A stretch of 6,772 nucleotides of DNA, taken from assembly GCA_025935275.1 (NCBI GenBank), contig JAICVP010000114.1, forward strand, positions 1 through 6,772. Reading direction: 5' to 3'. The DNA comes from Thermoleophilia bacterium (GTDB lineage: Bacteria > Actinomycetota > Thermoleophilia > Gaiellales > Gaiellaceae). Below are positions 1 to 6,772 of this stretch, one piece after another. A program made the position numbers and the translations under genes. Position 1 is the stretch's first letter. Every line of letters begins with the position of its first letter. A model generated the notes under the pieces. That model did no database searches, was not told where the DNA came from, and worked only from the letters and a program-made list of their open reading frames with translations.

Positions 1-106
1 CACCGGTGGACAGCATCAGCGGGCTGACGCCCCCCATCAGCGTGGACCAGCACCTGACCAACCGCAGCCCCCGCTCCACGGTGGGCACCGTCACCTACGT
101 CTATAC

Positions 107-2323
<2,217 letters not shown>

Positions 2324-2330
2324 CACCCCC

Positions 2331-2336
2331 AGTGTA
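2331..2336 (-). promoter_or_regulatory. Putative -10 element of uvrA (TACACT), leaderless type
   Basis: On the minus strand TACACT (TAnnnT type) ends seven bases before the uvrA ATG, which would put the transcription start at or next to the start codon. Such leaderless transcripts are common in actinobacteria. The bases between are GGGGGTG, which could also act as a very close Shine-Dalgarno on a longer transcript. No good TTGACA-like -35 is seen at 16-18 bases; that position is occupied by the LexA box. Confidence 0.5.
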
Positions 2337-2352
2337 GCCCCGCCATTCGGAC

Positions 2353-2364
2353 GAACACATGTTC
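2353..2364 (-). promoter_or_regulatory. LexA (SOS) operator upstream of uvrA
   Basis: On the minus strand the bases read GAACATGTGTTC, an exact GAAC-N4-GTTC, followed by G. This is the core of the LexA/DinR box known from Bacillus and mycobacteria. It lies in the 56-base gap between the upstream gene's stop (2380) and the uvrA ATG (2323), 29 bases before the ATG and 16 bases upstream of the TACACT -10. LexA bound there would cover the -35 region. uvrA is a classic SOS gene in both Gram-positive and Gram-negative bacteria, so motif, position and target gene agree. Binding itself is inferred. Confidence 0.82.
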
Positions 2365-2379
2365 TGTTTCGCGGCCTTT

Positions 2380-3333
2380 TCAGCGCCACTCGACGGCCGC
2401 GGCTGCGAGCGGAATCCGCACGGCTTGGCCGGCCGCATCACTCGGGAAGACCTGCACCGAGCTCTCTGTCGCCAGCGCCGCAAGGCGCTCGTCGCCGGAC
2501 CAGGTGATGGAGCGGGCGAGCTCGTTGCCGGCGGGAAGCGGGCGCGGGGCGGGTGGCCCGTCCGTGCGGAAGAGCGTGAGCGCCCCGTCCAGCCTCACGA
2601 CCACGTAGCGGCCCGTCGGGCTCGGCTCGAGCGCCCCCATGCGCGCGCCCACCGAGTTGAAGAGGCGTTCTCTCCTCCCGTCGCGGACGACCTCGAGGGA
2701 CGTGGCCTGGTCCGGCCCCGTGATGACCGCGTAGTCGCCGACTCCGAGCCACGCGACCTCGTGGATGCCCGTCGGCGCGCCCGCCACCGGGCGATCGCAG
2801 CGCGCCACGTCGTGCAGCCCCTGGAAGACGACCTTCTGCGCGCCCTCGGGGCAGCGACCGGTCCACTCGCGCAGACCGCCGTCGCGCACGAAGGTGAGGA
2901 TGCCGTCCGGCCTGAAGGCTGGATCCGTGCCCGTGAACTCGTAGCTCCAGCCTCCCGAGGACACCTCGACCTTGTTCGTCTCGAGCGGGCGCGCCGCAAT
3001 GCCGGAGTCGGCGTCGCTCGGCGGCCGCACCCACGCGCTGCACCCAGGGCTCGGCAGCTCGGTGCTCGTCGTCCAGGTCAGCGTCGGCAGCCTCAGGACG
3101 AAGCGGCGGCACGAGACGTCGGTCACATAGAGCGCGCCGTGCGCTCCGAGCTCCTTGAGCTCCGCGACGAGCTCGGTGCGGCCGGTGATCGTGGGCGGGC
3201 CCGCCGGCGCCGCCGCGTCCGGCTGCAGCGGCGGGCGCGCAGCCGTGTCCTCCGACTCGAGCGCGTCGCGTGCGGCGAGCAGCCCGATGAGGAGCAGCGC
3301 GCCGACCAGGATCCAGGTCGTGAGCGGGCGCAT
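2380..3333 (-). CDS. Membrane-anchored hypothetical protein with propeller-like repeats
   Basis: Function not recognised. The 317-residue product begins with a short positive N-terminus and one hydrophobic segment (about 7-20), read as an uncleaved signal anchor or signal peptide. A Pro/Ala/Asp-rich linker follows (about 25-48), then a domain presumably outside the membrane. The C-terminal part has strand-turn units of TolB/WD40-like style: SPTGRYVVVRLDG (about 238-250) and ITWSGDERLAALA (276-288). Four cysteines (75, 98, 161, 179) could form two disulfides, fitting an extracytoplasmic location. The ATG at 3331-3333 follows AAGGGGCG, a purine-rich though close ribosome site. It starts 19 bases after the PH-domain gene's stop, so the two are probably co-transcribed. 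It could equally be called a conserved hypothetical secreted protein; the propeller assignment is weak. Confidence 0.75.
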   Translation of the reverse strand: MRPLTTWILVGALLLIGLLAARDALESEDTAARPPLQPDAAAPAGPPTITGRTELVAELKELGAHGALYVTDVSCRRFVLRLPTLTWTTSTELPSPGCSAWVRPPSDADSGIAARPLETNKVEVSSGGWSYEFTGTDPAFRPDGILTFVRDGGLREWTGRCPEGAQKVVFQGLHDVARCDRPVAGAPTGIHEVAWLGVGDYAVITGPDQATSLEVVRDGRRERLFNSVGARMGALEPSPTGRYVVVRLDGALTLFRTDGPPAPRPLPAGNELARSITWSGDERLAALATESSVQVFPSDAAGQAVRIPLAAAAVEWR

Positions 3334-3352
3334 CGCCCCTTGAACGGTAGCG

Positions 3353-3775
3353 CTACGCGGTCAGCCGCCCGACACGGCGCGGATCCGGCACGTACGGACT
3401 CTCGAGATCGCCGGCGATGACCGTCCCGTAGCCGAACAGGCGGCCCACGAGGCCCTGCTCCACCTCGACGGGCCCGATCCGCGCGAACCGCACCGCTGCG
3501 GCCCGCCGCCGAGCGACGCCGTGGATGACGAGGAGCTTCTCCGTCGTCACGACGAGCGAGGTGCGGTCCCAGCGCATGACCGCCCGCAGTGCCAGGAGCG
3601 CGCCGATACCGAGGAGGATCGCGCCGACCACGCCGAGCGCGGGCGGTGAGAGGCCGACGAGCACCCCGCCGACGAGCGCGAGCAGCAGCGAGCGGCTCAG
3701 AGGACGGAAGAGCGCAGCCGTGTGCGGCCGCGCCTCGAAGCGCACGGTTTCGCCGGGGTCCAGATAGCCGCGCAT
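3353..3775 (-). CDS. PH domain-containing membrane protein (bacterial PH / YdbS-like)
   Basis: A 140-residue protein with the layout of small bacterial PH-domain (former DUF304) membrane proteins. It opens with YLDPGETVRFEARPH, where the PGE...RPH pattern is typical. Two hydrophobic segments follow (about 27-42 and 46-66), then a PH-like region from W69: DRTSLVVTTEKLLVIHGV, a basic turn, RIGPVEVEQGLVGRLFGYGTV (about 99-119). The family is thought to act at the membrane, but the ligand is unknown and no role can be read here. The start at 3773-3775 gives the family N-terminus; GGAG lies about 11 bases upstream. It is the first minus-strand gene of the group leading to uvrA and diverges from the AI-2E transporter gene across 69 bases. 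Confidence 0.82.
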   Translation of the reverse strand: MRGYLDPGETVRFEARPHTAALFRPLSRSLLLALVGGVLVGLSPPALGVVGAILLGIGALLALRAVMRWDRTSLVVTTEKLLVIHGVARRRAAAVRFARIGPVEVEQGLVGRLFGYGTVIAGDLESPYVPDPRRVGRLTA

Positions 3776-3834
3776 AGAGAGGATTTCTCCGCTCGCGCGT
3801 GGAAGTCCTCGTTCGCCGGACGACTATCCTGGGA

Positions 3835-3840
3835 AGAGGG
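3835..3840 (+). promoter_or_regulatory. Ribosome binding site deciding the AI-2E transporter start
   Basis: AGAGGG lies four bases upstream of the ATG at 3845-3847. Longer in-frame starts (from 3722) would extend the protein back through the divergent PH-domain gene and add a tail with no family likeness, so this site supports the shorter, 353-residue form. Confidence 0.6.
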
Positions 3841-3844
3841 ACCC

Positions 3845-4906
3845 ATGCAGGAGACCGCGCGCAAGGCGCTCATCGCCTCTCTCATCGTCGTCGCCGTCGT
3901 CGCGCTCGCGCTCGCGCTTTGGAAGCTGCGGATCGTCGTCGCCCTGCTCTTCCTCGCGCTCATCATCTCCGCCGCCATGCGGCCGAGCGTCGAATCGCTC
4001 GGACGCCGCCGCATCCCGCGCGGCGTGAGCATCCTGCTTCACTACGCCGTGCTCGCGGGCCTGATCGGCCTCCTCCTGTGGGCGATCGTCCCGCGCGCGA
4101 TCGACCAGGTGGACAGCGCTCTCGGCGGCATCCCGACCTCGAGCTCCGAGCTCGAGAAGCAGGCGAACCAGTCCACGGGCTTTCGGCACGAGATCCTCGT
4201 TCGCGTCCAGGACAGCCTCGACCAGCTGCCCTCGGGCGCCGAGCTGCTCGACTCCTCCCTCTCCCTCACCTTCACGGCCTTCGAGGTGCTCGTCGGCATC
4301 TTCTTCACGTTCGCCTGCGCTGCCTACTGGATCTTCGAGCGCGACCGCGCGGAGATCCTCGTCCTGTCGCTCCTGCCGCGGGAGAAACGCCGCGTCGTGC
4401 GCGACACGTGGAACCTGATCGACGCGAAGCTCGGAGCCTATGTCCGGGGCCTGTTGATCCTCGTCACGTTCGTGGCCTCGGTGCTCTCGCTGATCTTCTA
4501 CATCATCGGATTGCCGTTCTGGCTCCTGATCGGGATCTTCGCGGGGCTCGTCGAGGTGGTCCCGGTGCTCGGCCCCATCGCCGCGGGCGCAGTCGCGATC
4601 GGCGTCGGTCTAACGGACTCGTGGCAGGTCGCGCTCGCCGCAGGCCTCGCCGTCTTGCTCGTGCGCCTCTTCGAGGACTACGTCGTCATCCCGCGCGTGC
4701 TCGGCCACGCGGTCGGCCTGACGCCCCTCACGGTGCTCATCTCCGTCACGGCGATCGGAATCCTGTTCGGCGGCTTCGCGGTCTTCCTCGCCATTCCGTT
4801 CGCGGCGGTTCTCGCCACCCTCGTCGACGTGGTCGTGCGGCACCGCAACCCCGCGGAGGAAGACACGCCTGCGGTCCTCTTCCCCGCGAAAGAGAACGAG
4901 AGCTAG
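3845..4906 (+). CDS. AI-2E family transporter (PerM/TqsA/YhhT-type integral membrane protein)
   Basis: A 353-residue multi-pass membrane protein. Layout fits the AI-2E family: two close N-terminal membrane segments (about 8-26 and 28-45), a third (about 60-83), a charged helical stretch (about 85-138), then segments at about 142-163, 202-222, 224-250, 260-275 and 295-330. Family marks are GLVEVVPVLGPI (234-245), FEDYVVIPRVLGHAVGL.PL (276-295), LFGG (307-310) and IPFAA (317-321). Members have been linked to autoinducer-2 export, to Na+/H+ antiport and to other substrates, so the substrate here is unknown despite the name. The tail (334-353) is short and acidic. The stop overlaps the stop of the convergent 79-residue gene. 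No convincing promoter is visible in the 69-base divergent gap. Confidence 0.92.
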   Translation: MQETARKALIASLIVVAVVALALALWKLRIVVALLFLALIISAAMRPSVESLGRRRIPRGVSILLHYAVLAGLIGLLLWAIVPRAIDQVDSALGGIPTSSSELEKQANQSTGFRHEILVRVQDSLDQLPSGAELLDSSLSLTFTAFEVLVGIFFTFACAAYWIFERDRAEILVLSLLPREKRRVVRDTWNLIDAKLGAYVRGLLILVTFVASVLSLIFYIIGLPFWLLIGIFAGLVEVVPVLGPIAAGAVAIGVGLTDSWQVALAAGLAVLLVRLFEDYVVIPRVLGHAVGLTPLTVLISVTAIGILFGGFAVFLAIPFAAVLATLVDVVVRHRNPAEEDTPAVLFPAKENES

Positions 4907-5142
4907 GCCTTGCGCCAGCGGCCGAAGACGAGGCCGCCAAGCGTGAATCCGAGGCCGAACGTCCCGACGGCGAAGCTGCCGACCGCGAGTGACTTTCGCC
5001 ACGTGGACAGGCGCTCCCAGCGGCCGAGCACTTCCTGTTCCTCGGCGGAAAGCGGCTCTCCGCGGCGCTTTTTTCGTCCGGCAGCCCCGGCCCGAAGGCC
5101 GAGGTACATGTCGTCGAAGATCTCAGCGGGTTCGTCGACCAT
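4903..5142 (-). CDS. 79-residue protein with one C-terminal membrane segment (hypothetical)
   Basis: Not recognised. The product starts MVDEPAEIFDDMYLGLRAG, an acidic opening, followed by a basic patch (GRKKRRGEP, 22-30), a charged helical stretch (LSAEEQEVLGRWERLSTWRK, 31-50) and a glycine-rich hydrophobic segment (about 51-74, GSFAVGTFGLGFTLGG). It ends RWRKA, so it looks tail-anchored with a few basic residues beyond the membrane. The reading frame stays open upstream to 5448, but that extension is antisense to the phosphoesterase gene and is low-complexity Arg/Ser. The ATG at 5140-5142 lies six bases after a TATAGT -10 on its own strand, with no Shine-Dalgarno, pointing to a leaderless message. 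It converges with the AI-2E gene (4-base overlap) and diverges from the phosphoesterase. Coding status is likely rather than certain. Confidence 0.72.
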   Translation of the reverse strand: MVDEPAEIFDDMYLGLRAGAAGRKKRRGEPLSAEEQEVLGRWERLSTWRKSLAVGSFAVGTFGLGFTLGGLVFGRWRKA

Positions 5143-5148
5143 GACCAA

Positions 5149-5156
5149 ACTATAGT
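5149..5156. promoter_or_regulatory. Palindromic -10 (ACTATAGT) serving both divergent genes
   Basis: ACTATAGT is its own reverse complement, so each strand carries TATAGT, a near-perfect -10. On the minus strand it ends six bases before the ATG of the 79-residue gene (5142). On the plus strand it ends eleven bases before the ATG of the phosphoesterase (5168). Both spacings imply no leader or one of only about 5 bases, and neither start has a Shine-Dalgarno. No clear -35 is visible on either side; each would lie inside the opposite gene. Confidence 0.6.
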
Positions 5157-5167
5157 GTCCCCGCCCG

Positions 5168-5980
5168 ATGACGCCTTTACGCGTCCTGCAGGTTTCCGAC
5201 CTCCATGCGGGCACGCGTGAGGAGCCCGAGGTCGAGAACGATCTCCGTGCGCTCGTCGCCGAGCTCGCCCCCGAGCTCATCGTCGCGAGCGGCGATCTGA
5301 CGCACCGCAACTCGCCGGAGCAACACCAGCGCGCGGCAGCACTGCTGCGTTCGCTCGGCCCTCCTCTCCTCGTGATTCCCGGCAACCACGACATCCCGCG
5401 CGGGCCGCCCTGGCGATTTACGCGGACCTTCGACGAGTTCCTCCGCACCTGGCCCGAGACCGAGCCCGTCTACCGCTCGGAGCGGATTGTCGTCTGCGGC
5501 CTGAACTCGGTCCGCCCGTGGAAGCAGCAGGGAGGCGCACTACGTCCTGCCCAGCTCGACCACGTCGCGAAGACGTTCGTCGAAGCGCCGGAAGGTGCGC
5601 TGCGCATCGTCGCGGTCCACCACCATCTCCTGGGCGCGCCGTGGCGCACGGTGAAGCGGACGATCGCCAACCGCTCGAGTGTCCTCGGCTCGCTCGTCGA
5701 CGCGGGCGCCGAACTGGTCGTCTCCGGCCACGTCCATCAGAGCGCGATCTCGGAACGGCGCGAGTTCGAGGTCGCTGAGGGCGAGGTCCGAGGGACGACC
5801 GTCGTGACGGCGCCCGGCCTGGGCCAACCCCGCCCCAAGCGGCGCGGCGAGGCGCGCGGCCTCCACTTCTTCGAAGCCGACGAGAGCTCCCTGACCGCGA
5901 TCACCTACTGCTGGGTCGGGAACGATTGGTGCCGGATCGCGGAACGCCGGTTCCCGCGCGGCGTCCGGGGACTCGCCTAG
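5168..5980 (+). CDS. Metallophosphoesterase, class III phosphodiesterase-like (CpdA/GpdQ/Rv0805 type)
   Basis: A 270-residue calcineurin-like phosphoesterase expected to hydrolyse phosphodiester bonds with a two-metal centre. All metal-binding motifs are visible in order: SDLH (D11, H13), GDLTHR (D43), GNHD (N73, H74), the HHH run (151-153) and GHVH (H188, H190). The DxH...GD...GNHD...H...GHxH set and the length match class III enzymes, which act on cyclic nucleotides, glycerophosphodiesters or other diesters; the substrate cannot be told from sequence. No signal peptide or membrane segment is seen, so it is probably cytoplasmic. The start gives MTPLRVLQVSDLH, as expected for the family, and is nearly leaderless behind the shared TATAGT. 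The lipoprotein gene follows after 39 bases and may be co-transcribed. Confidence 0.92.
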   Translation: MTPLRVLQVSDLHAGTREEPEVENDLRALVAELAPELIVASGDLTHRNSPEQHQRAAALLRSLGPPLLVIPGNHDIPRGPPWRFTRTFDEFLRTWPETEPVYRSERIVVCGLNSVRPWKQQGGALRPAQLDHVAKTFVEAPEGALRIVAVHHHLLGAPWRTVKRTIANRSSVLGSLVDAGAELVVSGHVHQSAISERREFEVAEGEVRGTTVVTAPGLGQPRPKRRGEARGLHFFEADESSLTAITYCWVGNDWCRIAERRFPRGVRGLA

Positions 5981-6019
5981 GGTTTCGCCCCAATGGCAGG
6001 CGGGGTAGGGCTCGAAAAC

Positions 6020-6349
6020 ATGGCAGGCAAGGCTTTTCTAGGACTGGCGACGGTCCTCGTCGCCGCAACGGTTGCGTTCTCGGGCTGCGGCGGCGGCAGC
6101 GAGCCGACGAGCTTCACCCCCGAGGTTGAGGACAACTTCGTCAGCTCCTGTGTTGACTCCGCGACCGAAGGAGCGTCGCCGGCCACGGAGTCGGACGCCG
6201 AGAGGATCTGCGGCTGCATGTACGACGAGCTCAAGCAGCGCATGTCCTTCGAAGAGTTCAAGGCCGCCGACGACTCGCTTCGCGAAGGCGAGCAGATGTC
6301 CGCCGAGCTCAGCGCGACACTCCAGGCCGCGGCCAGCGCCTGCGCCTAG
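6020..6349 (+). CDS. Small secreted lipoprotein with a Cys...CxC...Cys pattern (hypothetical)
   Basis: From the ATG at 6020 the product has 109 residues. A lipoprotein-type signal is visible: MAGKAF, a hydrophobic stretch (about 7-20), then FSGC with C23 as the likely lipidated cysteine (Phe at -3 is not ideal). The mature part holds four further cysteines: C44 (SSCVD), C64 and C66 (ICGCMY) and C108 next to the end, suggesting two disulfides around a small helical domain with MSFEEFKAADDSL in the middle. Proteins with a C-x(n)-CxC...FEEF pattern occur in several phyla as uncharacterised lipoproteins; this is from memory. An in-frame ATG at 5993 would add nine residues including a Glu before the signal. 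I prefer 6020 because the n-region then carries only a Lys and TAGGG lies nine bases upstream. Confidence 0.78.
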   Translation: MAGKAFLGLATVLVAATVAFSGCGGGSEPTSFTPEVEDNFVSSCVDSATEGASPATESDAERICGCMYDELKQRMSFEEFKAADDSLREGEQMSAELSATLQAAASACA

Positions 6350-6364
6350 GCGCCCTGGGCCTAG
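6342..6364. terminator. Possible weak bidirectional terminator between convergent genes
   Basis: The 15-base gap between the lipoprotein stop and the membrane-protein stop holds CTAGGC (6346-6351) and GCCTAG (6359-6364), an inverted repeat with a seven-base loop. A gap-free 12-base palindrome GCGCCTAGGCGC (6342-6353) overlaps it and spans the plus-strand stop codon. The stem is short and no T-run follows on either strand, so an intrinsic terminator is only a possibility. Confidence 0.25.
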
Positions 6365-6772
6365 CTAACCGCTCTGTGCGGGTGCCGAGCGCGCCAAGCG
6401 CGGTAGCTCCGAGTTCAGCTGCTTGATCGAAGGGAGCAAGACGAGCGCGGGCAGGAGCGGCAGCCAGAACGTGAAGAAGCGATAGACGAGGGCCGCGAGG
6501 AGCGCGGGCGCGAGTGGCACGCCGACCGCGTGCAGGCTGAAGGCGAGTGCCGCCTCGATTCCACCGGAGCCGCCGCCGGGGAGCGGCAGCGCGGTGGCGA
6601 CGTAGCCCGTGGCGAACGCGAGCACGAGCGCCGCGAGCACGATGCTCGATTGCGTGAACGCGCGCAGTGCGGCGTAGAGGGTCAGCAGGTGCCCGAACCA
6701 GTAGACGGCGAAGCCCAGGATGGCCGAGGGATGCCGGCGCGGGTTGAGGACGAGGTGGCGGACGACGACCAC
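6365..6772 (-). CDS. UPF0104 / lysylphosphatidylglycerol synthase TM-region family protein, C-terminal part
   Basis: Partial: the frame is open to the right edge and only the last 135 residues are seen. The family usually has about 300-350 residues, so more than half lies beyond the window; the GTG at the very edge is not likely to be the true start. The visible part is mostly hydrophobic, with membrane segments at about 17-38, 43-62, 72-96 and 97-114. The key family mark is PLPGGGSGGIEAAL (63-76), matching the P-x-PGG-x-G-x-x-E motif of the LPG-synthase TM region (YbhN/AglD2-like). Such proteins are associated with moving or modifying lipids or lipid-linked sugars, but the specific role is unknown. 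It ends LPSIKQLNSELPRLARSAPAQSG with TAG at 6365-6367 and converges on the lipoprotein gene. Confidence 0.85.
   Translation of the reverse strand: MVVVRHLVLNPRRHPSAILGFAVYWFGHLLTLYAALRAFTQSSIVLAALVLAFATGYVATALPLPGGGSGGIEAALAFSLHAVGVPLAPALLAALVYRFFTFWLPLLPALVLLPSIKQLNSELPRLARSAPAQSG

Noticed and set aside
2359..3420. Long open frame on the plus strand across the propeller-like gene
   Set aside because: Arg/Ala-rich low-complexity product with no motif, antisense to a gene that has a signal anchor, ribosome site and repeat-like structure; typical of GC-rich antisense.
3823..3830. TATCCT (plus) and GATAGT (minus) as -10 elements of the PH/AI-2E divergent gap
   Set aside because: On the plus strand the transcript would begin inside the Shine-Dalgarno, and neither direction has a recognisable -35; too weak to list.
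3799..4992. 397-codon plus-strand frame overlapping the AI-2E transporter
   Set aside because: It is the shifted frame of the transporter gene; the product is Arg/Pro/Ala repeats without family likeness.
5143..5448. N-terminal extension of the 79-residue protein
   Set aside because: The extension lies antisense to the phosphoesterase metal-binding region and is Arg/Ser-rich; the ATG at 5142 with TATAGT six bases upstream is a better start.
5980..5992. GGGTTTCGCCCC after the phosphoesterase stop as a terminator
   Set aside because: Only a three-base stem and no T-run; more likely plain sequence between co-transcribed genes.

Overview
This is a high-GC window (roughly two-thirds G+C by eye) with dense coding and very short intergenic gaps. 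The gene content, a Gram-positive-type LexA box (GAAC-N4-GTTC) and start codons placed 6-11 bases after a -10 hexamer suggest a high-GC actinobacterium. An uncultured soil lineage of the Thermoleophilia type would fit, but that placement is inference. The one part that does not fit is the first ~149 bases. They use different codons (mostly AGC and CTG) and encode a piece of a second, divergent UvrA-like protein, so they may come from another organism.

Layout. Bases 1-155 (+): internal fragment of a UvrA paralogue, cut off after about 49 family-like residues. It runs head-on into uvrA. Bases 107-2323 (-): excinuclease subunit UvrA, intact from its start through the first ATPase half and the second Walker A, then broken at about 149 so that roughly the last 200 residues are missing. 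A LexA operator (2353-2364) overlaps the expected -35 region of uvrA, ahead of a -10 at 2331-2336. Bases 2380-3333 (-): membrane-anchored propeller-like protein of unknown function. Bases 3353-3775 (-): small membrane protein with a bacterial PH domain. These two sit upstream of uvrA in the same direction and probably form an operon.

Bases 3845-4906 (+): AI-2E family (PerM/TqsA-type) membrane transporter, divergent from the PH gene. Bases 4903-5142 (-): 79-residue protein with one C-terminal membrane segment. Its stop codon lies in the same CTAG as the transporter's stop. Bases 5168-5980 (+): class III metallophosphoesterase, divergent from the small gene across only 25 bases that hold a palindromic -10 (ACTATAGT). 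Bases 6020-6349 (+): small cysteine-patterned lipoprotein. Bases 6365-6772 (-): 3' part of a UPF0104/LPG-synthase-type multi-pass membrane protein that runs off the window.

Most of the window looks like chromosomal housekeeping and envelope genes. I see no mobile element, CRISPR array, tRNA or rRNA, and no stretch over 300 bases without a gene. The points worth checking are the inverted uvrA/uvrA-like junction (natural breakage or, more likely, a chimeric assembly), the SOS control of uvrA, and the shared palindromic promoter between the 79-residue gene and the phosphoesterase.
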